Shown: in pieces, positions 47,446 through 57,900 of the stretch
Layout: every line of letters begins with the position of its first letter
How positions within the stretch are numbered: position 1 is the stretch's first letter
Assembly (NCBI GenBank): GCA_032622095.1
Contig: CP136062.1
Location: 198,345,887 to 198,409,886 of the forward strand
Reading direction: 5' to 3'
DNA from: Siphonodentalium dalli
Taxonomy: Eukaryota; Mollusca; Scaphopoda; Gadilida; Siphonodentaliidae
Length of the DNA stretch: 64,000 nt
Notes under the pieces: model-generated
What the model was told of the DNA's origin: nothing
Seen by the model: the letters and a program-made list of their open reading frames with translations, nothing else
Database searches by the model: none
Position numbers and translations under genes: made by a program

Positions 47446-48263
47446 AGATTCAGATTCAGATTCAATTTATTCTGTTCATCGATATGTGGATATATACAGA
47501 AACGTTACAGAAAAGGGTATTACAGATATTATTACATCAAGATATTCAAATATGGCATATAATAACAATAAATTTCACATGAGGAATACATGAGTGCATT
47601 ATTATATATTTGGTAAGTTCATGGAATATCAGTGTTTTAGCCTCAAGTGGACTTGCCGAAAATATCCTGGACTTTCCTTATGAAAGTTGACAGATTCCTA
47701 ATAGTCTTTCTATTTCTAGTATTAAAGAGTTCCGAGAGTTTGTGTGCATTCGGTCTTCTATAGAAATATGGTTTCAAATAGGTCGATCTGAGTTCATTTA
47801 ATTTTGTACACTTCAGGATAACGTGATACTCATCGCCTAGTTCTTTGGTACAAAGTGTACATACTCTGGTTGAATAGTCAGTATTTAGCCAAGCACCTTG
47901 TTCAATTGGTAGTTTGTGATTTCTTGTCCGAAATCGAATGATATTATTCACAGTTGTATTATCACATATAGAGAGAAATTGTTCACGTTCGAAGTGTGTT
48001 TTAATAATTCTATAAAATGCATATTTACTCGATGTGGATATTGTTGACCACCAACTTTGAAGATAACAGTCGCGTAATCTTTGCTCAACGGTCCGGTTAA
48101 ATCGGTCTATACTCGATACTTTCTGGTTGTGCCAAACATTACTCATACCAATTTTATTAAGGGAGTCATGTATTCCTCTTATCCATGGATTATTAAAAAC
48201 ATTTTTGCAATACAAAGTATACATAACATAATATAGCATAAGTGGGGTCCTATGGGTAGGCAT
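47446..48263 (-). pseudogene. 5'-truncated LINE, C-terminal part of the reverse transcriptase protein
   Basis: A minus-strand frame (47643-48263, 206 codons) encodes the region after the reverse transcriptase in non-LTR elements. It contains FRTRNHKLPIEQGAW, a zinc-knuckle-like CTLCTKELGDEYHVILKC and a C-terminal helical tail to the stop. It is followed by about 190 bp of 3' UTR ending in AATAAATTGAATC and a TGAATC tandem tail (47446-47470), a common LINE 3' end. The reverse transcriptase core and endonuclease are absent. The intact frame suggests a fairly recent insertion. Confidence 0.85.
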
Positions 48264-48299
48264 GGAGATAACTTTTGCCCAATAACCTACTCTCTAAAA

Positions 48300-48685
48300 A
48301 ACACTGTGTAGAAACGCTACACACTTTGTACACATATATGTGTAACATCTGCTCTCCAACAATTATGTGTAGAAACTGTAGAGCAATTTTGGTACACACA
48401 ATATGTGTAGCTCTATACACACATGTATGTGTAGTCGCTATACACTTGTGTGTAGTAAACAGTTGGTAGACAGTTACTACACAGTTAGTACACAGATAAT
48501 ACACAGTTAGTGTGTACTTTATTTATACACATTTGTGTACATAGTACACAGTAGTGTGTACTTTATTTATACACATCTGTGTAACAACCTACACAATTTT
48601 GTAGTATATAGTACCCAGTATTGTGCATATTTGGTACACACACTGTGTACCAACTAATCTATACACTTTATGTGTAATAAATTTA
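48300..48685. repeat. array of about ten TACACA/TGTGTA hairpins
   Basis: Twelve TGTGTA and twelve TACACA occur in about 380 bp, mostly paired as TACACA-n(2-6)-TGTGTA (e.g. TACACATATATGTGTA, TACACATTTGTGTA, TACACACACTGTGTA). It is not a simple CA repeat, because the units are separated by 10-30 bp of other sequence and alternate in orientation. Confidence 0.85.
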
Positions 48686-48979
48686 CATGCATTCTTTTTG
48701 CAAATATTGGACATTTTTGGGTGATGTAGCAACTGTAATGTCGAATCAGAATTGCATGGTTGAGGCCACTGAATTTAGGCCATCACAGTAAGAATGTTTG
48801 ATATTGAAAGCCATAATTATTACTTATTTTTTTTTATTAGCCAAAACAAATCATGAAAAACATGCTATCATATGTTATATATGCTGAATGGACCTCATAT
48901 TACATTGGCATTTACATGTACTGGTATAATAAATTTGCAATGACAATGAAATGGGCAAGAAAAGTTTAACTCACTATTT

Positions 48980-49496
48980 ATCTAACTTTTCCGGTTCAAT
49001 ATAATTGTTTAATTGCCAATTTATTTTACAGGCAAATGACAATGCCAACTATGGGTGATGTTCGATCAATTAAGTGTACTGGATGTATATCTAATGGCAC
49101 ATTCCTCGGGATTTTATTCTGGGTAACATTTTTCTGACAATGCTGTGTTTTCTCAACAAAATTTATCAATATGATACTTTCATTCTCAGTTTTTGAAGCC
49201 ACTTCTTCAATTGACAGGGCACGAGGATCTTCGGATTGACTCCAAGCCACCTCTCCCATGTCAATGACATGAAGATCTTTCAAAAACTGATAATGAAAGT
49301 ATCATATTGATAAATTTTGTTGAGAAAACACAGCATTGTCAGAAAAATGTTACCCAGAATAAAATCCCGAGGAATGTGCTATTAGATATACATCCAGTAC
49401 GCTTAATTGATCGAACATCACCCATAGTTGGCATTGTCATTTGCCTGTAAAATAAATTGGCAATTAAACAATTATATTGAACCGGAAAAGTTAGAT
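48980..49496. repeat. 218-bp near-perfect palindrome with 81-bp loop
   Basis: The arms 48980-49197 and 49279-49496 differ at about three positions. The loop (49198-49278) is one copy of the block repeated at 49550 and 49894. The 85-codon minus frame here runs through arm and loop. Confidence 0.95.
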
Positions 49497-49991
49497 GCAG
49501 TCAAGTTTATATTTTAATTGCTTGCATCCAGGATAAGGCATCGAAGTCACCTCTTCAATTGACAGGGTATGAGGATCTTTAGAATGACTCCAAGTCACCT
49601 CTCCCTTGTCAATGACAAGAGGATTTTTCAAAAACTGAGTGAGCATGAAAATATCATTTTGATAAGTTTTGACAAGAGGACACAACACTCTCCAAAAAGT
49701 ATCAACCCATTAGTTATCATATACATGTATAACGGATTTGTGGAATGGAACTAACTTCAGAGAAAGTTGGCATTGAAATTCATATATACCGGTACAATAA
49801 AATGGCAATGACAATACAAACAATGCTATTATGAATAGAGTTACATGCATGTTACATGCATTTTAATAATTGCTCTTATTCTGGAGTCAGCATCGAAGTC
49901 ACCTCTTCAATTGACAGGGCATGAGGATCTTTGGAATGATTCCAAGCCACTTCTCCCGCATCAATGACATGAGGATTTTTCGAAAACTGAG
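49194..49991. repeat. three copies of a roughly 95-bp block, period about 350 bp
   Basis: Blocks at 49194-49288, 49550-49637 and 49894-49991 share TCTTCAATTGACAGGGC, GAGGATCTT and CTCC(A/C)..TCAATGACA, with related flanks (TTTGA..AGACAGCACTGTCAGA). On the minus strand each has a preceding (C/T)AG and reads a similar VIDxGEVxWxxSxDPxxLSIEE peptide. Most differences change residues, so coding is not supported. Confidence 0.75.
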
Positions 49992-50533
49992 CATATATTA
50001 AATTTATCGTTTTTATCTGTTTTGAACTTTTGACGAGACAGCACTGTCAGATAAGTACTGTTAAAATTTACGAAAGAAGTTACAAGTAAAAGTGGGACCA
50101 GCAATTTCTGTTGCGTTACATATACTGTAGTTAGGATACCACCAGTCATTGAACAGGAATCACTTCTCTATTACTTTCATGGTGTATCATGGCAATTAAG
50201 ATTCAGTATCAATGCTTACATGTACATTACAATTCAGAAGCAGAATACACAGAACACTGATAAGGTGTCATCACACCAAACACCAAGATAAAATATGGTC
50301 TCTTTGATGTTATTTAATTGTACACCCCACTGACTTATCCTATTTTCAGTAGATAAATAAACCCATATTATATTAAACTGACATCGTTTTTCAATACAAT
50401 GTTACCACCATTACTTTGATAGAGGAAAGTTTATTCTCAAAGAGTATAATTATTTTACATGAACTTTATTTTAATGGTATATAACTACATATCCAACAAA
50501 TGAAGCTGAAAATTCATATTTCATGTGCTGCAG

Positions 50534-50657
50534 GAGCCTTCAAACTCTGGTTGACACTACAGTAACAGTTGAGGCACAAGCAGACATGTTCACTGGAGAA
50601 ATGTTATTAGATAGTCCACTTCAGCTGTTTCAGTCAGTTAATAAATTAGAGGAATAA
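50534..50657 (+). CDS. candidate last coding exon of an unknown gene
   Basis: After acceptor atgtgctgcag the plus strand reads 40 codons in one frame (SLQTLVDTTVTVEAQADMFT ... QLFQSVNKLEE), then TAA and TAG in tandem. Composition and residue use look protein-like, and an AATAAA lies at 51034-51039, about 380 bp downstream. No partner exons were recognised upstream and the family is unknown. Confidence 0.35.
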
Positions 50658-51123
50658 TAGTATGACCACTGCTCCAATCCTGTAGTTAGCCAAAATCAAG
50701 GCTTCTTTTACCATGATTTTAATGAACAGAGAACAGAAAATTCCTTAGTTGAAGATTGTCAGATCATCAATTACAATAATGTGACTTATCATCCATCCTC
50801 CTTCACAATAACACATTGCATGGTAATTTACAAAGCATGTGTATGATATTACACGACTGAAGATTGTCACACATTTGAGAACTGGTCCATAAATACTGTT
50901 TGTCATCCACCTTGAATGGGAAATTCAACTCATGGCATTTTGAAGCTAGAAGTAGTAACATATCATTACTGTATGGTAGACCTCTACTTCCTCATATACC
51001 ACATTGTATATCTGATTCTGTAGTCATCCTGAAAAAATAAATATATGAAGTCAGAATTTTAAATTATTTTTTATGTATGTCATGATTTGAACTGAAAAAA
51101 ATCTATTATAGCATGGATCTTAA

Positions 51124-51522
51124 AGGTACTCAATCTGATTAAGCACCCCTAAATTACTATTTCTTCGGCTTCAGGGGTTAAAAATAATTAATTTGAGTCG
51201 AGGAACCCATCCATCAAAGCTCAGAATGATCAGATATTGATTCTTTTTTTAAATTTGTAATTTTCTCGAGATGTGTACTAATAATTGCAACAGAAACATT
51301 TATTCAAACGGACGAAGATGGATAACTCTAAAATGAAGCACTGAGAACTTCCTTTTGACGGCATGTTCTGGGCCAGAAACAAGAGATAACAAAACTTCAA
51401 AAATTTATATCTGATCACTCTGAGGGTTGATGGGTAGGTTACTCGACTCGAATCAATTATTTTTTTTACCTCAGAAGCCAAAGAAATAGTAATTTATGAG
51501 GGTCTAATTGGATTGAGTACCT
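51124..51522. mobile_element. AGGTACTCAATC-family MITE, copy 2
   Basis: The ends AGGTACTCAATC / GATTGAGTACCT are flanked by TTAA on both sides (51120-51123 and 51523-51526). The inner arms TTTGAGTCGAGGAACCCA and GACTCGAATCAATTATT make it a fold-back. Confidence 0.88.
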
Positions 51523-51908
51523 TTAACATTTAACCAACCATTTTCAGACACACCTCCCCCCACTTGTTGATGAAAATCCACAAATCAGGTTCCAGCTATC
51601 TAGGTCACTTGTACCAATGTTAATCATATTTCCCAAACATGAAATGACACACTCTATGATTTCCAGGCTTCAATTTAAAGATGAATTATCTGTTCCCACA
51701 ACAAGTATATAGTTTCCTCAGTATAACATAAGAGAAATGAATCAAAAACACCTACCTGGGAACACTACTATCAATTAGTATTGATTTCCTTATATAATGT
51801 GACTATCAAGTTGCCCTGTGGGACATATATTTGTCACTATTTTTAGAAATAGTTATTGCTCAGAACAAACAGAGCTGTAAACTGTTTAAATATAATCAAT
51901 ATTAAGTA

Positions 51909-52085
51909 TGCATCATCCGATTAGATGCCCCTCAATAAGGCTCAATTAGTATATATTTGGATTCGGGTGGGAGGATATTTGATTTGAGTCGATGAACCCA
52001 CCCACCAAAGCTAAGAGTTATTACATATTCATTTTTAAATCTATTATTTTTCACCATCGAGACTTAATAGTGGCCTGGGAAAAAG
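51909..52085. repeat. partial AGGTACTCAATC-family MITE
   Basis: It keeps ATCCGATTAGATGCCCCTCA, TTTGATTTGAGTCGATGAAC and CAAAGCTAAGAGTTATTA, but not the termini. Confidence 0.6.
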
Positions 52086-53560
52086 TCAACGGGCCAATGG
52101 TCTTGGACCAAATTGCGGATGAAGATAACTCTAAAATCAAGTAGCTTTGTGTTGATAATGAGGCAAAATTTTCATTGAAAAACATATTGATAAATAACAC
52201 ATTTTGAGTAATTTTATACTATAATTGACATTATTTTTGAGCAATTAATCGATTCTGATAACTGAAGCAGCATTTAAAAATATGTTGTTGGAAGCTGAAT
52301 ATATGGGGTTCATTGAATCAACTTGAGAGTTTGCACGCTAAATTATACATGAAATGCTTTATATAATTATTATACAATGAAGTAAAATAAATAATCACTC
52401 CAAATATTAAAAAAACATGTGAGTATAGTTAGTATACAGACTGTCAATGCGGTGAACGTTATTGCACCAATTTGTTGGGGCTCAAGTTCCGTGAAATATT
52501 ACATGAGTGGCCAGTGTCAAATTGCATCTTGCAGCATAACACTTTAACATAACAGATAAGTGGACAATTGTTTGCAGGTGTGGTTTGGTTTTGTATTTAC
52601 TACACACCAATATTCAATCAAGTAATAATAATTGTCCACTATCTAGGCAAGTTAGTTATATATTGAACATGGCAAGAAATTAAATTAATTCTCTGGTACT
52701 GGATAGGCTGTCATGTATGATGTCAAATATGTTGCGAGTCTCAATGACATCAGGATTGCACTATCGTGGACAAGCTGAAAAATTATACCAACAATGTAAC
52801 TGAATTTACGAAATAGACCAAAATATTGCAGCTGTGTAATTAGAAGTAAAATAAAATAAAGCTTTATTCCACACCTATTGACTATTCAACCAAATCTCAC
52901 CATTGAATACCTATTATTGTATGCCTCTAGTGGAATAGAAGCCGGAACTATTTTTTGTTGATGTTGGAAAGGCGACAAACAGCTATTATAGGTACATTTA
53001 GTATGTCAACAATCAGCTTCAGGTGATGTCCCGATCATAACCGGTTATCCATCAGACTTAAATCACAATAAAGGTAGCTGACTCATGGATTGACACAATG
53101 GTGTAGAATAAATACAGAACACAACTTGTACCATAATCTCAAATATTTTATCAAAATCATGGTGGACAGTGCATAATTACATTCTGCTCGAGTTTTGCTG
53201 TCGCAAAATATATCCATGCACCTTCTGCAACTCATTTGATAACAGATTCTCGATGACACTAGGGGTAACTTAATTTTAGGATCCTGCAAATATTAAAAAA
53301 ATCATATTCAATTAAACATGCTGCTGCATGAGTATATGATTCATATTTGATTCAACATCAGCGAAGAATATATCTATATAATATCCCTGTTGAGCTTCGC
53401 AGTGCTAAAATGAGTGTTCTGTAAGAAGCACACATCGATGGCATTGCCGTAGAGTCGTAAGCACCCCCTCATTATGAGAGTAGTTCATCTGGATGATTGA
53501 TTTCAGCATCCTGACCGACTGTACATGTGCATGTAGGTTGTGATACATGTGAGTCCGATC
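52086..53560. other. unassigned AT-rich DNA
   Basis: A 13-bp inverted pair AGTGGACAATTGT / ACAATT.TCCACT lies at about 52559-52645. No gene or element was supported. Confidence 0.4.
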
Positions 53561-56017
53561 AGGCCAAAACGAAGAATACCTGTGTTTAGGGTAACCCGCC
53601 CGCCCCTACTCAAAACCTTCCATTTTATCGTTTTTCAAAAATTTCCTCCGACTTCATTTTATTTTTTTTATAATTAGGAATTCGCGACTACGGAATTAGC
53701 TTAAACAAGTAAACCATTTCCTTGCAAATATCGTCAATTCTCGAAAAACGGAAGTGCCGCTATTGTTGTTGTAGTATATTCATATTCCCTCGTCATTGTT
53801 CGGCAAACCTCGCCGATTTCTCGAAAGCGGAAACTTTTGCCGGAATATGTATTAACTAGCAAATCGAAAGTAACCGGATATTTTGCCGATTGCACATGGC
53901 GATTAAATATGGCGGAAACACTTCCGTGTGCGGATAGATCCTGCATTTTAGCCATTAAACTTCACAAATGCGTTCATATGAATCAGAATAGAAACATCAT
54001 GGTGCCTGTCAACTATAGCACAGACATGTTGTCGTGCGTGAACCGGTAACACACGGATTCTGAACTGACAGAAAAGGACATAGTAATAAAATGTCAGAGG
54101 GACCTCCTATTTACCGAGAACAACCGAGAACAAGTCTAAAATTAATAACTAAGTCTTAATAATGTTCAATTATAGTGTACATATCAATCTTAAGTGAATA
54201 TTATACCATATTTGACATTTTAAATGACATATATGTAGTTATTATGGGTATATACCGAGAAAATGAAACATGCTTGTTCTCGGTTGGCGGTAACACAAAG
54301 GCATAAGCCGTGCCTCTAGAGGTGTTAATTAACTAAGTACTAGCTGCATGAGGTCTGATTGGTGATCAAATTTCATTGAGTTGAATTATATTTGGTGCAG
54401 ATATTAACTGTTAATCACGCAAGCAATATACAGAATTGAATCAGAAGATATATGACATTGCTTACCATTATTATTATGGTGAATAATCTTCCTCAAAGTA
54501 GTTATATTTTACAAATATTATATCTAAATTGACTTGTTCTCGGTAAATTTGACCGCACATATGGAGAGCGGTGCACTTTTGATATCTCTTAGCTGATCGT
54601 TTATACAATATCGAAACGTCTATCAGTTTAATCTGGCAGTTTTAAAATGTTCTGGTCCGTCGATAATTTAATGTTGTTAATGCATGGACTCGCAAATGCT
54701 GTTTTTGTCCAACATTTTGGTATGTTTTTATTTGCTTTCGAGCGTCAAATATATATGCACTGTCTCATCAAATGTTCGATCCACTTTCACTTGCTAATTT
54801 AAGAAGAAACACAACTCAATGCATGTTGATCACCAATCAGACCTATCACGCAGCTAGTTCTTAGTTAATTAACACCTAGGCACGGCTTATGTCTTTGTGT
54901 TACCGCCAACCGAGAACAAGAACAGCGGCTGCGCGATGTTTCAACTTCTCGGTATATACCAATAATAACTACATATATGTCATTTAAAATGTCAACTATG
55001 GTATAATATTAACTTGATATGTACACTATAATTGAACATTATTAAGACTTAATTATTAATTTTAGACTTGTTCTCGGTTGTTCTTGGTTGTTCTCGGTAA
55101 ATAGGAGGTCCGATGTCAGATTAAAAATAATTCTGACACTTTTGAAATCGACCCAAAGCTAAAAATTCCTGGCATTATTATAGTTTATCCACCTCTCACC
55201 GCATCCACCCTGAAAATCATAAGCCTGACGTAACATGAGTCTGTGTGTACCCATGCAGTAGGAGTGGTATGTGCCTGGTAGAACTTAATTTTTTCCTAGT
55301 TGAACTATTTCTCATTAAATATTCATTAGTTCTACAGAAAACCGGACCCGATTAATCAACATCTTCTGTGTCGCAATGATACGAATGCAACATCAGTCAT
55401 AGGGTAATCAATGCACATATATTGTTCTTGGTGCTTACTTTGTTTTACATGTGTGAATGCCACCACCGCTTTGCATATTGATTATGTTATGTACGTCACG
55501 TTGGCGTTGTCGCATGTACATGTATGTGCCATTTCCAATGGAGGAACTCTTGTTAAATTCACCTTCTGAGTTGAATATTTCGCAAAATTTCTTAGTATTC
55601 GAGTCGGTGGATAAATAAAATATAAGTGTCTTGTGTGGGAAATTGAACAGTAATATGTCCACTCGTATGATTTGGCCTGTAATATCCGAGCTTCAGCGTG
55701 AACATAAACCGTTTAATTTTCAACACTAGACACTTATTCTATATATAATATCATTTAATATCATGCTGTATACATGTCATTGAACTTCTGCAACACCATT
55801 AAACTGATTAAAGCTACCATGGCATTGATTAGTGTGACAATGACTTGCCCAAGCTATATATGAGTGACACTGGCAGACGATTAGAAGGCACGAATACTTA
55901 AATATTATTCCCCGTGAAAAATAAAATGAAAAAATAAAATAAAATGAAGTACCGCCCGCCCGCCCCTGTTTTTTTCCCTCATGTTACCCTAAACTCAGGT
56001 ATTCTTCCTTTTGGCCT
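53561..56017. mobile_element. 2.5-kb element with about 35-bp inverted ends
   Basis: The ends AGGCCAAAACGAAGAATACC / GGTATTCTTCCTTTTGGCCT extend inward through TGTTTAGGGTAAC, and GCCCGCCCGCCCCT is present near both ends. The target duplication is unclear. It carries a younger fold-back element at 54099-55112. The 73-codon minus frame at 53734-53955 has no recognised motif. Confidence 0.7.
54099..55112. mobile_element. fold-back element, about 290-bp arms, 8-bp duplication
   Basis: The arms 54099-54395 and 54830-55112 are complementary, with ends GGACCTCCTATTTACCGAGA and repeated CCGAGAACA / TGTTCTCGG motifs. The direct repeat ATGTCAGA flanks it (54091-54098 and 55113-55120). It is non-coding. 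Confidence 0.85.
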
Positions 56018-56528
56018 CATGTAGCCCCAATGCCCCGCAAAATTAAAAGATTAGTTGAAATGCAAAGTAACATCATTATATTTTACTCACAGACACAGAC
56101 TGCCATTGGAAATGTTTTGTCCTCTCACAAATTCCAGAATTATGGCGAAGTTGTCTTGCAGCAAATTCAGAGGATCACATCACTCATTCTTACGATAAGC
56201 TGAGGTTATCTGCAAAAATTAGTAAACACTTATTACAATATTGTTTTCATTAGAAAAAGCTATTACTCAGACTAGTTATTTAATTGCAATTGTATACATA
56301 CACATGAAATCTGAAAATTGGCCACAGCAATAACTTCCAGGGCTATAAAATCACATATGTACTTCACCAACATTCATCAGGGACGTGGATGGAGCGTCTC
56401 CATTGGGGAGGGATGCACCTTGAATTTGAAATGTATAAAGCCACCCTTCCCCACACCCACCTCCTAAAATATCCAACACATGTTGTATTATATCAGACAA
56501 GAAGTCAAATTTGTTTTCAAGTTGGAGC

Positions 56529-56817
56529 AGGAGCCCCCGGTGGTCGAATCGGTAGAGTGCCAGGTGAATTACACTGTCACAGGCCGTCCAGCGCTGACGA
56601 AGCTGGTTCGAACCCCGTCATAGGAAGGGTGACTGGAATCATGTATCTGGGCAAGTTTTGTCAGTTGCTTTCTGGGGGTTGGTGGTTTCTACACGCAGTG
56701 GGACGATTTCTTGGTGAAATCAAGCCTCTGCGTGGTCTTTCCTCCACCAGTAAAATTGACAACATCATGTGTGGCCTAGCGGCTAGAATGACAATAAACC
56801 CTAATAAACCAAACCAA
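56529..56817 (+). mobile_element. tRNA-headed SINE
   Basis: It is flanked by a 12-bp target duplication TCAAGTTGGAGC (56517-56528 and 56818-56829). The head has an A-box-like TGGTCGAATCGG (56541-56552) and an exact pol III B box GGTTCGAACCC (56605-56615). The body has GGTTGGTGGTTTCTACAC and CCTCCACCAGTAAAATTGAC, and the tail is AATAAACCCTAATAAACC. The body resembles the central domain shared by metazoan Meta-SINEs known from bivalves; that assignment is from memory of the family and should be tested. It is not a functional tRNA gene. Confidence 0.88.
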
Positions 56818-57267
56818 TCAAGTTGGAGCCAGTTAAAATTGTGAATTGGAACATAAGTACTAGTAGAATGTCTGCTGAACAGTCTCTTTAACGACAATAA
56901 CTTATGATGAACTTATCTTGGCCATTTTTGTCGCAAGCATCCATAGCAACTCAACTCAAATGTTGAGTTATGTTCTGCATGAAACGGGAAAAAAAGAAGA
57001 TAAAATAAAAAAAGAGTATTCTCTGTATATGAGCTTTGGTAGCAAGTAAAGTGCAAGTGCACTCTGACCGACTTTAAAATCGCAGGTGCACAGATTCCCA
57101 TGGTAATAAATATCTGTGCCATTTAAAAAAAATTAACAAAAAATGTAGGAATAATGCAGTTTCCCATGGTACTAAATGTCTGAAAGTTTTGAAACAATTG
57201 ACCAAAAATTATAGGAACAAAAGCTCAAAAGTAATACCCCTGTATAATATATTAAAACATTTCTTAA

Positions 57268-57662
57268 AGGTACTCAATCAGATAAAACTCCTCTCAATTA
57301 CTATTTCAATGGCTTCGCTGGCTTCAGGGGTAAAAAATATTTGATTCGAGTCGAGGAAGGCACCCATCAAAGCTTAGATTTATTAGATATCGATTTTAGA
57401 AATCTATTATTTTTCATTATCAGGAATACTTTCTGTCACAGAAGTTTCCTGAAAAAGCCGACTGACATACTCTCGATACTAAATTCCATTGAACAAAATG
57501 TTGCTATACAACAGATTTTGGGCAATTATATACGATAGTTCACAGTCGTTAGCATTATTTTTGGATAATTATTTGATTCTGATAACTAAAGTGACCTTTG
57601 ATAAAATTTTGTTGTTGTTGGAATCTGTTGCGATGGGGACCCTCTGATCAGATTGAGTACCT
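57268..57662. mobile_element. AGGTACTCAATC-family MITE, copy 3
   Basis: It is flanked by TTAA (57264-57267 and 57663-57666), with ends AGGTACTCAATC / GATTGAGTACCT. Only the left inner arm (TTTGATTCGAGTCGAGGAAG) is well preserved. Confidence 0.85.
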
Positions 57663-57861
57663 TTAAGTCAAAAAGGGGGATAACTAAAAACAATTGGACA
57701 GACTTCATAATCACAGGTGCACAGGTTATCATTGTGGTTGCTGTCTGTGCCAAGTTTCATGGAAAATGATTAAAAATGACTGAGAAATACTCTGCACAAA
57801 TTTGTGTCCATGGACAGAAGGAGGGCTAAGATGTTTCCAGTATAACCCCCCACAACTTGCA

Positions 57862-57900
57862 GGGGGGGGGGGGGGGGGGGGGGGGGGTGGGGGGGGGGGG
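57862..57900. repeat. poly-G tract with one T
   Basis: 38 of 39 bases are G; a single T lies at 57888. Confidence 0.95.

Noticed and set aside
48300..48685. CRISPR-like array
   Set aside because: The units are 6-bp half-sites with irregular spacing in a eukaryotic context. There are no direct repeats of CRISPR length and no cas genes.
56541..56615. tRNA gene
   Set aside because: The A and B boxes are present but no clean acceptor or anticodon stem could be drawn. It is the SINE head.
56389..56844. 151-codon plus frame
   Set aside because: It runs through the SINE. The B box and target duplication explain the sequence better.
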